Notes: generated by a model from the letters alone, not told the origin. Shown: positions 34,246-48,149, counted from the stretch's first letter. The stretch: 64,000 nucleotides of DNA from Epiperipatus broadwayi (GCA_028023455.1 JAQFVV010012398.1:8642682-8706681), one strand, 5' to 3'. A program made the numbers and translations.

Positions 34246-37200
34246 TTAACTGACACCCATCTCAAAATAGGTGGTAGTATATTTATAATCAATATTATAA
34301 TCTTTTATCTAATTTATTTATATTTTATGATTAAAGCTAACCTTTTTATAATAGTTTATTTATTTTATAATATTTATAGAACTGTATATTGTGTTTATTT
34401 TATTAAATTGGCATTGAGCAAATAATTGAATCCTAGATATCTATAAAATGTTACAAATATTTTAAATTCTTTTATTACAGTTCTTTTTTTTTTTCAATTA
34501 ATCAGTTGGTAACATTTTATATTTATCTTTTGATAAATGTACATTAAAGGATCAATTATGTAAACAATCTAATATTTGTAAGGAATATTTTGTAAATTTC
34601 TACTTAAGTTTTATATCAAATATTAGGTTTGAAAGTCATCTGTATTTTTTATAGAATGTACCAAATTCTTAAAATGTTTGTGAATAAAATTTACATTTTT
34701 TAATCTAAATCTTAATTAGATAGGCTTTGTTAATACGATGACTGATAACCTTAATCATGCTTGTTGCTGTTTTCTTTTAATTAGCAAAATGAACCCTTGG
34801 AGCATGTTTAATGCAAGATTGTAGTCTTCCCACCCAAGCAGACACTGACCACAGAGAAAGTCACCAGCAAACATCATGTAGATTGAATCCTATAGATAAG
34901 GCCAGATCAGATAAATAGTAAAAATTTTGATAAGAAGATTATTGAAGAACAGTTCACTGAAGAGAGATTTATAGTACATTGTGCCTAAAGAATGAGGGAA
35001 TAAAAAAGATCGGCCATTTGCTTTTTGGAGCTCTGTTCCACCAACTCATCACAATGCCATTCCAGTGCTCTCAACACCTAGCCTGAGACTGTACTGTGTC
35101 AAGGAAACCTGCTAAATGATCTGATTTTATAGCTGCCTGTTTCTACCGATTGGTTCTGAGGTAACCTCCAATTTGCCACAAGCCTCTGATTCTAGCTTAC
35201 ATTGTTTTCTAAATCAATGTTAATTTATATTATATATATATGTAATGTTTATACAACTTAATTTTTAAATGCGTCTTCTAATTTTTTTTCTCTTAAATTT
35301 AAAAATATCAATTCTTATAAAAATCTCACATTATTTTGATGCAGCAAATTTAAATTAATTTTTTGTTGGTTTATTTATAATATTGACTTACTGAAACTGC
35401 CAAGTATAAAACTCAATGAGCAACTAACTTTAAACCCTCTCCCTCTTATTTTCTTTAGTTAAAAAAATTATTTCAGGAGAATTATTTCCAATTAATAGAA
35501 AAGGCTAGTTTAGTTTTGTACCTCATATTATAAATTTATTTTTAAATGATTGAAATTATTTTAAAAGTTAGGTATCTTATTATTACCTCCAATTTAAAAT
35601 TGCCCTCATAATTATCTCTGAGAGAATAATATATTTTATTAAATCATTTAAGTAAAATCTGTACCAATTTCTGTAAACCAAATATCTTAAAAGAGAATCA
35701 CCCAGCTATCATAGTGTTTTCATATCAACTACTAACAATATATATTTTATACATATATATTTTTATTTGTATCAGTAAAATTGTAAAATTATGATGTATA
35801 ATTTATTATGATATATGTTGTCAAACTTCACCAGAAGTGAGTTTGATATTCAATATCCAGTCTGTCTATGTTAGTTAAAAGACAGACTGATTTTGTAATC
35901 TTCGATGATGAACTATTTGATAACTCACTAATAAATAAAATATTTGGAAAGTGTGGAAAACAATTTTTATTTTAGTTTTAATTCTTGCCTTTCCTTTTAT
36001 ATTATACTTTATGAGTCATTCTTTAATGGCCCAAGGTTCTTGGGGACATTCTATTAAGCCAGGGAGCTGATTATTTTATTCAGGAATTAATTTATTATGA
36101 TTGTTAGTGATCCATAATCTGTATATATGTCTAAGACATTATGTATTCTGTAGTTACAACCATTCATTTATTATTATTGTTCTTGCTTTGCTAATTACCT
36201 CTTAGGACCTTCAGAATTTTAAATATGACCAGTCCAATCTTTTACTTTCCCTCAAAGTAGACGTATTTCCTACTAAGGGACCCTTTTCAGGCATTGCCAT
36301 TAAAATGTGTATGGAAATTCCAGCACATCAAATCTATTATTATTATTCAGAGACATGCTTTGGCTGGAGGGCCAACATTTCTCTCATCATCTACCTGTAT
36401 ATACCAGGGATTTCTTTTAGCAAAGCCACCCAGAGGTTTGTAACAGACCTCATTTATTCTTTTGTTGTAATCTATAATATCATACTGCCTTTATCATTAT
36501 GTATATATATTTATTTATGAACCTGAAATGCTCTCTGCCATGATGGCATGTCCTTCACAAACCAATCCCGTTAATTAGTTAAATCTGATTATTTAATTTA
36601 AAATGAACTATTTTGCTTTCCACACTCATTATAGACAACTGATTTAAATGTAATAGTGTTTTAAATACACATCGCTCATGTCTTGTTATTTATATATAAA
36701 ATAGATTTATTTGTAATCTCTTAAAGAGGGCTAATGATATTTTATTGCTGATTGGTTCTTGGCAGACCAATTAACAAATTTTTACTTTGTTATCAAATGC
36801 CTTGCATTTAGCCGCATCAAAACGAATTCAAGAAATATAATAACCTAGTTGTATAAACAAAACTCAACTTATTTTGTATAACAATAACTCAATTTCTTAA
36901 TAAATTCCTGTAATATTATTATTTTAAATTAGCTTAGTTTGTCATCACTCTGAAACTCTAATATTAATTACCCTAGTTATTTATAATATTTCTTTGATTT
37001 AAATTCACTTCTTTGTAATGTTGCCAGAAAGAATTATAATTATTATGGTTCAAACCATTAGTAATCGATATCAAATCACATCTGTACCATTCTGCAATTG
37101 TCAGAATTCATTAAATCATTAATTTCTCATACAAACCCTTTATTATTTTAAGTCTCTTTGTGAACCATGACCTCCAGCTGGGATGGAATAAAACTAAGAA

Positions 37201-37559
37201 CTGCTTGTGTCATCACAAACGTTATCCATTAATCAGAGAGGTAATAGTTCAGGCAAATAGGTTAGGATTCACCCTTGCCCTGACATCTGTATCTTGTGCA
37301 TGGTTGGATTCAAGGTACTTTTGCTTGGATTATTGGTCTTGTTGAATGAATACACGATTTTGACGGGCACAATATTTGTACCCGTTTTTCAATTTTTATT
37401 TGTTTTTATGATTAATAATAAAGAAGTGTATTATTCAAATTAATCTTTAAAAATGTAAAATGTTAATGATTCTTAGAGAGTTTATTTATTAAAAAAAAAA
37501 ATTAAGCAATTCATAGACAAGTAATGTAGAGATTGTAACAATAATTGATGAAGTATATA
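34246..37559. other. Intergenic DNA with less AT-rich islands, no gene assigned
   Basis: Islands at about 34790-35210, 36000-36540 and 37150-37345 have higher complexity and less A+T than the surroundings. Open frames at 36305-36520 and 37160-37345 (+) fall in them, but no motif or homologous copy in this window was found. They could be old transposon coding DNA or conserved non-coding DNA. A short hairpin (CAGTCTGTCT with AGACAGACTG) is at 35857-35891. Confidence 0.4.
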
Positions 37560-37870
37560 TTGGAATAATAAGGAGAAGAAAAAGAAATTACGTCATTGAA
37601 AAACCAAGAGTACAGTACTGCTTACTTTTAACTTAATGAAATTGGTCCAGATCTTTTATTGTAAATACTGGCAATAGTTAAAGAAATAATGAGTTAATCT
37701 GAATCCCAATAATTGCTTAACATCTTCAGTAAGACTACATATAAAATAAATGATAAGGCAAGGGAATTTTCTGGAAAAATATGAAGAAATGAACCTAGAT
37801 ATTAAAAACTTAAATTGAACACAAACAAATTTTTAACTGTCATGGATTGATAATAGTTAAAAATTATAAT
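37560..37870 (+). mobile_element. RTE 3'-end fragment, highly degraded
   Basis: AAAAACTTAAATTGAACAC, then AACTGTCATGGATTGATAATAG, follow the order of RTE 3' ends at 32500-32550. The upstream part is barely alignable. Confidence 0.4.
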
Positions 37871-38034
37871 ATATTATAGTATTGTATAGCTATCTATAAG
37901 ATAAAACAGAAAATGGTTTAGGATTGGCAAAATGAGAGTTATTTGAATTCTCTTAGAAACAATAGAATTTGATAGTGTGCACTCTTTAAAACGGACTAAA
38001 ATATTGCTCATTATAAAAGAAACAAATAGAAGTT

Positions 38035-38105
38035 GTCAGCATTATAAGATGGCACTGAGAGTTGTGGATTGTATGAAAATCTGAGTTTGAATCCTGCATA
38101 TATTA
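38035..38105 (+). repeat. tRNA-like SINE head
   Basis: ATTATAAGATGGCACTGAGA followed by GAAAATCTGAGTTTGAATCC has A-box-like and B-box-like phrases at tRNA-like spacing, matching the head at 14535. No body follows. Confidence 0.5.
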
Positions 38106-38948
38106 CATATATAAATGCAGGTGTAAACCTGTACAATGTATTTATTAAAGTTAATAATTAATCCTGGTTTTGCTTGTTTTGAAGCAAATTTAAATTTGCA
38201 AAGAACTTAATATTTTTGTATTCTTTTATTCTTTCAGTTTCTGAATGTAATTGTTATTTATTGATGAACATATAGGTAGAGATTGATTGAAATAGATAAG
38301 GTAAGTTTTAGAAGTTGGTGGAAGATGCAGAATAATTGATTTTTAATAAATATTTTTTGTTAAGCACTGACAGTTAGTTATAAAAGTCTGAGATAAACGA
38401 TTTGGGATAGAAGTAAGTTGTGAGTGAAGCGAATGAAACTAAAACTATCAAATAGTTTATGGTTTACTGCAAGACCTTCCATATTGAAGTCTGTATAATA
38501 ATATTTACTTGTTGTAAAGCTTAATATTTTATAGTTATATAAAAAGTTATGAAATGGTTCAAATATGCTTGTGGTTCAAATCTTAGCTTGTGTTGCAAAT
38601 ATCCAATCCTAGAAAAAGATACTCATTATCATTTGAAAAAAAGATGCTTGTCTTATCCATTAATTGAAATTATGCTAACTTTTTCCAAAATTATACTTGT
38701 CAATAAATAATGAAAGAAAAGAGCATGCCAGACAAAAATAAGAAAAACCCAAGATTATGAAATTGACTAAATTATTCATATGTCAGCCAAGCATAGCAAA
38801 ACTCAGAATTAATTTAATAATTTGAATTATTAGTTTCCAAGCCAACAATAAGAAACTAAGCTCAAATAAACTTAAATCATTTATCAACAGCCCAGATGAT
38901 AAGTAAGATCATTTGTTTATACGTCACATGTAAAAAAATTTAATAGCA

Positions 38949-39328
38949 TATACTCATGAACAGACTTTTTATTTACTTATTTAGTTTTATTTTTATTATC
39001 ATCATCATCATTATATTTAATACTAATCTAGTTTACTTTGAAATGTATTATATGTTTGTTGTTCAGGGTAATATTATTTAGGTACTATGTATATCATTAA
39101 ACATTGATTAAGCATGGAAAATAAAAGAAATATTTTAGCTTCTGGTAATAAATAAAAACTGTAATAAAAGCAATTTTAAAAAACCATTCCATTGTAGGAA
39201 TTATTTTAAGCATCTTATCAGTGGTTGTGCTCTCCATTTTAACAGAGTCCATTATTTGGGAGAATACTCATGAATAAACTTTTTATTTACTTTATTATTA
39301 TTATTATTAGTAGTAGTAGTAGTAGTAA

Positions 39329-39399
<71 letters not shown>

Positions 39400-39645
39400 T
39401 CATCATCATCATCATTAAAGTTTATTTTAAAATGTATTATATGTTTGCTGTTCAGGGTAATATTATTTATGTATATCATTAAACATTGATTAGGCATGGA
39501 AAACAAAAGAAATATTTTAGTTTTAATAAATAGAAATTGTAATAAAAGCAATTTAAAAAAATCATTCCATTGTATAAATTATCTTAAGCATCTTATCAAT
39601 GGTTGTGATCTCCATTTTAGCAGAGTCCATTATTTGGGAGAGTAT
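38949..39645 (+). repeat. Tandem duplication of a ~310-bp unit
   Basis: Copy 1 (38949-39261) and copy 2 (39265-39645) share ATACTCATGAA, TTTTTATTTACT, AATGTATTATATGTTTG, TTCAGGGTAATATTATTTA, ATCATTAAACATTGATTA, GTAATAAAAGCAATTT and GAGTCCATTATTTGGGAGA, with point differences. Copy 2 carries the expanded trinucleotide array where copy 1 has only a short (ATC)n. Confidence 0.9.
39292..39416 (+). repeat. Compound trinucleotide array (ATT)n(AGT)n(ATC)n
   Basis: ATT repeats pass into about 28 AGT repeats and then ATC repeats, with one interruption near 39327. The open frames at 39252-39551 (-) and 39270-39482 (+), polyThr and polySer, are products of the array and not genes. Confidence 0.95.
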
Positions 39646-40065
39646 ATTAATACATTATATTTTTGTTACTGCATGAAATAAAATATTGTTGAATTTTATA
39701 TTTTGGCTTATGTGTAATTCTCATTTGCCTACTACTCAGTTTCTGGTGAGATGATTATTTAAGGAATGAAGACTGAACCTGGGTTTCTAGTGACTCCTTG
39801 ATGATACCAGTTCAACAAATAAAAATGTCTAGTGAGCACAAGTCTCTTAATCTATCATCTTATTTATTATTAGATGGATATGCTTATGGAATGGTGATAA
39901 TAAGCAAAAAATATTACTGTTTCTTAACTAACATTATCAGCAATAAACTTAGAGACTAGTAAAGTCTTTTAGTATGCTCATCATCAATTTTTGATAGGAT
40001 TTAAAAATTTAAATCCATTACATTTGTCATTAGTGTACCATGTGAATTATACAGCCATGGGAGAA

Positions 40066-41075
40066 TTGCTTGATTGGTTAAAGTGTTACCATAAAAATTA
40101 TTATTCAAGAATCTAGGGGTCTCTATATACATATTGCCACTCAGTGCAAGCCAGAGTAATCAATGGATGGCAAAATGCTTGTGCATAAAATCCCATCTAG
40201 TGACTACTCATCCAATATCCCCAGACAAGTTTCTGGCTTTCTGCCTTCATCAGTGAGGAGCCTTGGATCTGAGAGCACTGCACCTAGATCTTAGGATCTA
40301 ATGCAACTCTCCAGCAGCCACCGTTTATCTCGACTTAACTATAAAACTATGTGGCTTAAATTGAAAATGCTATATTTTCAATCCAAGCTCATCAGCTTAT
40401 ATAATCATATAGGTCTGAACTCAGTTCAGTACCTATACATTTTGGTGTCTTTGGTTTTTTAATAACCATAGCCACCACTATCCTATTAGGCAAGAGTGGC
40501 TTTAAGCCAATAAATATCTCATGATCACCATTTCTTATGCTTGCTCTTAACTGTTATTAAAACAGTCAAACTCTCTACATATATATTGCTATTCAGTGCA
40601 AGCCAAAGTAATCAATAGATGCCAGAGGCTTGTGAATAAAATTCCCATCTAGTGCCTACTCATCTAAAATGTATAGGTACTGAACTGAGTTTAGACCTAT
40701 ATGACTACATAAGCTGATGAGCTTGGATTGAAAATATTATAGTGTTTTCACTTTAAGTCTCATAGTTTTGTAGTTGAGTAAAGATAAAAGATGGCTGCTG
40801 GAGGATTGCATTAGATCCTAAAATCTAGGTGCAGTGCTCTCAGATCCAAGGCTCCTCACTGACAAAGGCCACAAGCCAGAAACTAGTCTGGGGATATTGA
40901 ATGAGTAGGCACTAGATAAGGATTTTATGCACAAGCCTTCTGGCATCCATTGATTACTCTGGCTTGCACTGAGTGGCAATACATCTAAAAAGAGTTTTGT
41001 CTGTTTTAATAACACTTAAGAGCAAGCATAAGAAATGGTAATCATGAGATGTTTATTAGCTTAAATCTAAGGGTC
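40066..41075. repeat. Nested foldback of Family A, arms ~310 bp
   Basis: Arm 1 (about 40134-40440) and arm 2 (about 40668-40980) are reverse complements through CACTCAGTGCAAGCC, CTACTCATCCAATATCCCC, GAGAGCACTGCACCTAG, TTTTCAATCCAAGCTCATC and GAACTCAGTTCAGTACC. The loop (40445-40667) holds another Family A end (ATGATCACCATTTCTTATGC and GTGCAAGCCAAAGTAATCAA). That end pairs with 40970-41070, so a second, staggered inverted repeat (about 40505-40672 with 40890-41072) overlaps the first. The 65-codon frame at 40818-41015 (-) is part of arm 2 and not a gene. Confidence 0.88.
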
Positions 41076-41329
41076 CTGGTTTAATTTCCATGTCAGTACT
41101 GTCACTGGTCATGCCAGTCATGTCTGAAGAAGAAAGAAAAATCAACTTGAAATATTTGGCATGTACTAACCTGTGTGCTATTATTAATTAAATGTAATTG
41201 GAAAATTTAAATAGAGTTAAATTTGTCTAAAGACATTCAATATTTAATATTAGATGATGGAAATAGTCCAATATGTAAATATGTCCAGCAATCTGTGTAT
41301 ATATTCAATATAATAGAAATATTATAGTA

Positions 41330-42820
41330 AACACAAACCTTGAGAGAAAGAAAGCAATATTCCAAAAAAGAAATGAAATTCAGATATGACGAAGACACTA
41401 AAATAGAGGAAAAAGCAATGATATGTGAATAAAATAAAGGTAGTACTGTATAGTCAGGTGAACAAAAGTAGTATACTATGAAAGAATAGAGCTGTATAGA
41501 AAAAAAGAAAAGTATATAGTGCTGCTATAGGGTGAAAGAAAGATATCTTGATTATTGATATAGAGGGGGGAAGAAGATAGAAAGGCTTTTTAAAATAAAT
41601 TTCTTGACAAACTTAGCAGATGATTACAGAAGTTAAACAAAAAGCAATCTCAAAAATCAGAAGAAAAACAATATTGTCAGCAGAACAAGGAAAAAGCACA
41701 GAATTATGTATGGCAGTAGATGTAGTACTAACAATGAATTGCTGAAGGAAAATTTCCAAGTTTCAAAGAAAGAACAAGCTGGAGAAAAACTAGAAACTCT
41801 ATTAAATGTGTTCAATGAAACAAAGGTAATAGTGACTTAAGCTGAAAAAAATGTTAAGAGAAAATGAAAGAGATAATAATGAAAATAGCCAGATGGATAA
41901 TATGATTGATCAAATAAAACAATTTAAACATGAAAATAAGGAGAGTTGAAATAGGCAGACAGATGTGATGGTTGTTCAGATGAAGGAAATTAAAATGGTT
42001 GAAATCAATTGATTAAAGAAATCAGATAATCTAATAAAGCAATATCAAATATATAGGAGAATATGAATTAAAGTGAAGATGATGTAGCAAAAGACAAAGC
42101 TAAAATTAAAGAGAAGTCATTGGCACAAGAAATAGAAACTAGCTCTGATCTGGATAAGACAAATGGAATTATAGATAAACCTTTAGAGAAAATCATGGTA
42201 TAAAATATAGTGATACAATGCATGAATATATCAGGGTTGGCTGAAAACAACAAGAATTCAGTAAAAAACAAAAGATGAAAATTTATGATAATGACAATTG
42301 GAAGGGGCACTTTAGTAATCTAAATATTAATTTAGAGGTTGAAAATAAATATGCAAATGACAGCAAAATTAAAAAAATGATTAACTTAGAAAATGAATTT
42401 TGCTGTCTGAATATTAGAGATAAGGATGGCAAAGAAGGACTTCGGAAAACTAAAGAAAAAATGTTCTTCATTTTAAAATCCACAAATGGAAAGGAAAAAG
42501 TATAATCTATCCAAGGAGATTGAAAATGATTAAACATTTAACACAGATGACTATATGAATAAAGACACAAATTCTGGCAAAGGAAAAGAAAATGATAGAT
42601 CTAAATAAAGTAAAGGAAAAGATTCAATCCAGAGTAAAGAAAGTGATAGAGTCCCCTCAAATGACATTTCACCACTAAATAAATATTGGAGAAATAAATA
42701 ATAGCATATTCTCTAATAACTCTGGATCTTTTGAAAGGATAAATGATTTTAGAAAAAACTAAATTTCAAAAATAATGACAACATAGAAAGTGACTTTTAA
42801 AAAAAAATAAAGGTAACAAA
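41330..42820 (+). other. Purine-rich, strand-asymmetric block with decayed open frames
   Basis: The plus strand is A and G rich for about 1.5 kb with few pyrimidine runs, and it ends near 42820. Translated pieces are Lys/Glu/Asn-rich. The longest open piece is 42275-42505 (76 codons; WKGHFSNLNINLEVENKY and INLENEFCCLNIRDKDG). It reads like a broken charged, possibly coiled-coil protein, but no family is recognised. The minus frames at 42068-42310 and 42283-42537 are shadows. It may be a retroelement ORF1 or a pseudogene relic, or simply biased DNA. Confidence 0.35.
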
Positions 42821-43489
42821 TTTGTTGATTAAATGCAGCTTTTAATTGTTGATGTATGTTTACTATACCCTTGGTACTGATAATGGATGACAGATTTTGT
42901 CATTGGCATGATGATGCAATGGCTCAGCACTGCATTTAAAATGTATAGAAACCAGCCTATATATATCAAAACAAGTAAGATTTAATATTAGTGTTGTTAG
43001 TGTGGTTACTTACTATGAACAAAACTGTATTAAGTGTCATGATTCTGAGACTTTTTATATTTCCCAAGAGCAAGACATCAGATGGCCAAAAGTTTGGTCT
43101 TTTTATACCTTTTGGGTTGTGAGTTGCATTTTGTGCTTAATTAAAATATATATTATTTTACACTTTTGAAAAATACATTTAATCATTTTAATCTGACAAT
43201 AGAGGGCAGATCCATAGCAGCAGTATAAGAAGCTGATGCTATTAACTCTATGTGAATAAATATTTTATTTCTATTTTTTTTATTTAAGAATGTAATATTT
43301 CACACATTATTTTAAATTTATACAATTTAAAAAAACAACAACATTAAATTGGTCATATTTCAGTAGCAATTACAAATTAACTCAAGGTGGTATTAATTTC
43401 AAAAAGAAATTTTTGATGACATACAATTGAAAAGCATTATAGTGTAAACCTTACCACATCCATTCATTATTATCATGATCTACAGTTTG

Positions 43490-44235
43490 AATTTGGGATA
43501 ATATTGGAAATTATTTTTAAATAGTTGAGGATTTCTAAATAAATATATATTTCATGCTATTGACACCATAGTTATCCATCTTTTTCCTATTCAGTAAATA
43601 AGTATTAAGCTACTTCTATCTGTAGGTTAAAGATCCCAAGTCTAATATGGATTAGTTTAAGAGAATTGATTAGCTGAATCTAAAACTAAAATATAATTTA
43701 CAATGTACCATTAGTGAAAGAATGTAATATTTTATGATTTTCTCTTATAGATTTATTATTAGAGATAAATGGTTTGTTGCTTCACAGTTATATGAGTTTG
43801 AATACTGTAATTGGGAAAGCTCAGTTAAAGTTGAATGAATTTTGGAAATTATGTTAGATGTTGGGGGATTTTTTTTTTATCAAATCTATAATTTTAGAGT
43901 TAACTGTTGATTTATTAGTGAGTAAGTTGGTATTAAATCTATTTTTACTGAAAAACAAAGTACATTTGTAATATAATGCATCTTTTATCATTAAAGAAAG
44001 AATTGTCATATTTTTATGGTTTTCTCTTTTAGATGTGTTATTAGAGATAAGAAAGTACTGAATTCGAGTGAATTTTGAAAATTATTTTCAGTAGCTGAGG
44101 GAATCTAAGAAAGTCTGTGCTTAAGCCTATAGTAAGTCCAATTAGCCATCACTTTGTTAATCAGTAAAAGGTATTGAGATATTCCTAACTAAAGGTTAAA
44201 GATTCCAATTCTAATATGGGTATGTTAGGTAAAAA
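43490..44235 (+). repeat. Degenerate tandem repeats, period roughly 220-350 bp
   Basis: Recurring lines include TTGGAAATTATTTTTAAATA (43504), TTTTGGAAATTATGTTAG (43839) and TTTTGAAAATTATTTTCAG (44075). Two further pairs are GGTTAAAGATCCCAAGTC (43625) with GGTTAAAGATTCCAATTC (44196), and CTCTTATAGATTTATTATTA (43741) with CTCTTTTAGATGTGTTATTA (44024). Divergence is high, so the array is old. Confidence 0.65.
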
Positions 44236-45548
44236 GAACATACATCTTTTGCTGCTATTGAGGGAAGGATTTTTGTAGTTGTTTGCTAATGTTTTAATTA
44301 ATATAAGAGATAAATAAATAATATAATGTTTTGTGACTCGGAAATTATATGACATTTACGCACCGGGACTGACAGTGCCGAGATGTGTGCTTAGACTTTT
44401 AAATTTCGAATTATCAATTCTATCATTACACAAAGCTGTACAGAGTGTTATTATAGATTATAATAATGTAATTAATCCATACCTTACATGTCTCATTTTA
44501 TATTTTTAAGACAATCCTGTTTTTAATGAGAGTCACAGAGGGATTAATTAAAAATTATTTAATTTTTTTTTTTTTTTAAGGTTAACGGCAGAAAAAAATT
44601 ATTTAACTTTTTATTGTTATCAAATTATTGCATAACCTTGAAAATGGGGTGGGGGGGAGGGGAGGATTCCATTCCTGTGGGCTATAGGTCATTTGACATT
44701 TATCACTTTTATCATTAGAACGTCTCTAATTAAAAGAGGAAAAAAAAGCAAAGCTTCATTTTAACGTACACCTGGATAATATTAGGACTAATTTATCAAG
44801 TAATAAAAGAAAATTAATATTTAAGTAAAATTATAAAAAAGTTTTAAAAGTCGTTGGAAAAAGTAACATGATTTTTTTTTTTTTAAATATATATCGTAGA
44901 CTAAGGTTGATTAAAATTCAGTGTAATCAAGCAATAAATCTTCAACTATCACCATCATCACAGTGACTCTCTCACGTCATAATAAAAAGTATCAGTTAAA
45001 AAAAAAAAAACCTATTGAAATGATTAAAATGCTGGTTCTTCGATTTGCACGATAGCTTCTTGATTAAACTTAAGTTAATTGTTTGGCAAATGGTCATATA
45101 AATTTACTAAAATAACGATTTTCAAATTTAAGTATTAATTTTTTTATTATTATGGTAAATCATATATAGATATTGTTTGTAAATGGTTCATATTTATAGC
45201 TTTTTCTTTACAAACATCTAAGTAAGTCACTTTTTTTTCAATAGAATATTAATTAATAACTGACTATTAAAGTATTTATATATATTTTTTAAATATAAGA
45301 TAACAAGCTTATATTAGCTTACTTAATAAGTAATTTGTATGCATATTATTTATTTTTATAAAAAATAAAAGAGATTTTCAAATAGTTATTTATAAATGTC
45401 TTTATATTAAGTGTTAAAAAGACGAATTTACCAGACTCGTGCCAATCAATTCAGTTGTTAATATTTTAAAATATAAGTATTCTTTTTAGCACATTGATAT
45501 ACGTTGTTTTGTTATTTACAGTTTAAATACAGAGTTTATTTTATTTTA
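44236..45548. other. AT-rich DNA with one G-rich tract, no gene seen
   Basis: Poly-T and poly-A runs are common. A G-rich tract is at 44646-44665. A short G/C-rich line (GCACCGGGACTGACAG) is at 44360. No coding remnant was found. Confidence 0.45.
44646..44665 (+). other. G-rich tract, possible G-quadruplex
   Basis: GGGGTGGGGGGGAGGGGAGG contains enough G runs with one-base spacers to form a four-tetrad or three-tetrad quadruplex. It stands alone in AT-rich DNA. Confidence 0.6.
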
Positions 45549-46756
45549 TATACAAAATGTAACAACTAATTATTTGTAATGCACCCTTAAAAAATATACA
45601 TGTGAAGTTCTACAGCAGGGAACATTATTACCTTCAAAATTATTCCTTTATTTATATCTACACTGATATAGATGGTATTTCTATTTCTGAAATAAAATCT
45701 ATAAGCCATTTTCCAGAATATTATTGAATGCCTAAATCCTACTTTGTTGAATATCAGTTATATTAGAAAATCTTCATCTCTTCAATGCAACTTTTAATTT
45801 TTTTAATAAACAGATATCACAAAGGGTTAAGTCAGTTAAATAAATAGGATGATCTAATTGGGTAATTGATTTTTAGAACTGGAAAGTTTTTCACTGTAGA
45901 TTGCATTGTGATTTGGTGTATTACAGATGAATGATCTATTTGTCATATTCCAATTCAAGTATTTTTTTAAAACATTGAATCATAATCTCTTCTGCACCTC
46001 TAAATAGCATTGTTGTTTAACTCTTTGCCCTATCCAAGAACATTTTGGCGTGCTATTTCCTTGTAATTAAAGAAACACGTTAGCATAAACTTAAATTGTA
46101 GCATGACTTTAATGGTATTTTTGGTATAGTAAATTAAGAATTTTTCACTACATGCTCCAGTGTTTTCCTGCTGTTCATATTAGAAGCATTACAATTTGTG
46201 ACTCCTAATTTCTTTTGAAAAGACGTGTATTTAAAAAAGTCAGTCACAACATTAAGCAAATACTGCTTTTGTTCATTCCTCAAGTTACAAAGCACTAACT
46301 TTGCAGAATTATTATCATGATCTCAATTATTTACTTTTATTACTAAGTCTTTCTTGGTTAGTCTGCAAGTGGGCCTGAATTAAATCATTGTTATTTTTGG
46401 CTGTCCAATTCTGAGATCATCCATCACATATTTTTTGACCAATTTTGAATCACTTATGTCACTCAAACACATGAAATTTTTATAACATCTTTACAATATG
46501 ACATTTTAAACAATTGTAATGTTTCTATACTGCTTTTTTTCCATTTTTATAAAATGTTGATGTCAATAGTTCTTTATTACAGTAAAAGTGCATCATTCCA
46601 ATAGCTAACTGATAACTGGTTATATCAGCTTGTAATTTATGCAGTTATTAGTTTAAACATATTCAAAAATGAAAACTCACATCATTTTGATACAATAACA
46701 TCATAAGCATCATTACACAATCATTTCGTGAATTAAATTGTCACACCTTGTATGTA
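45549..46756 (-). mobile_element. Mariner-type transposon, full-length but decayed
   Basis: The left end TATACAAAATGTAACAAC (from 45549) and the right end, whose reverse complement is ACAAGGTGTGACAATTTAAT (ending near 46752), are diverged terminal inverted repeats about 1.2 kb apart. That is the usual length for this superfamily. The minus strand between them encodes a broken transposase. Near 45824-45875 it reads HPIYLTDLTLCDICLLKKLK, the region usually written PYSPDLAPCDFFLFPKLK that carries the second catalytic Asp. After it come RFSNITDIQ and AFNNILENGL. Near 46400-46460 there is VIQNWSKNM-like sequence of the N-terminal DNA-binding part. Many stops make it inactive. The target would be TA, and TA is present at the left end. 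Confidence 0.75.
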
Positions 46757-46829
46757 TAAGTTTATATATATATACTGCAGAAATTAGTATGTTCTTGACT
46801 AAAAAAATAACCTTTGATTCTTCTTTAAG

Positions 46830-47050
46830 GTTATCATCGAGCATGGAAAATTCCTAATGTTCACACCATACAGTTTTTGCCATTAGAGATATTATTACTA
46901 AATTATTATTCATATAGTAAACAGATATGAATGGATTGCTCACCAACATTCATCAACCAGTGTTTTAAATTTACTGATTATCATGGCCTTTTTTTTCCAG
47001 TTGCTTGAATAGTTCTTAATTGAAATATCAATGTGTGTGTGAATGAACTC
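46830..47050 (+). mobile_element. RTE 5'-region fragment
   Basis: TTATTCATATAGTAAACAG, GGATTGCTCACCAACATTCA and CAGTTGCTTGAATAGTTCTT match, in order, the 5' region at 26640-26740. They also match the reverse-strand copies at 19700-19800 and 48590-48740. It is cut off where the GATA array begins. Confidence 0.65.
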
Positions 47051-47052
47051 TA

Positions 47053-47390
<338 letters not shown>

Positions 47391-47458
47391 ATGTGTGAAT
47401 GGTTAAATAGATAGATGGCTAAATGAATTGGTAACTGTTTTGATGGATGAATGGGTGG

Positions 47459-48149
<691 letters not shown>

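Noticed and set aside
37360-37392. GGGCACAATATTTGTACCC followed by T residues, like an intrinsic terminator
   Set aside because: The hairpin is imperfect and such terminators are not expected in an animal genome. It is likely chance.
39252-39551. Poly-Thr and poly-Ser open frames
   Set aside because: They are products of the trinucleotide array.
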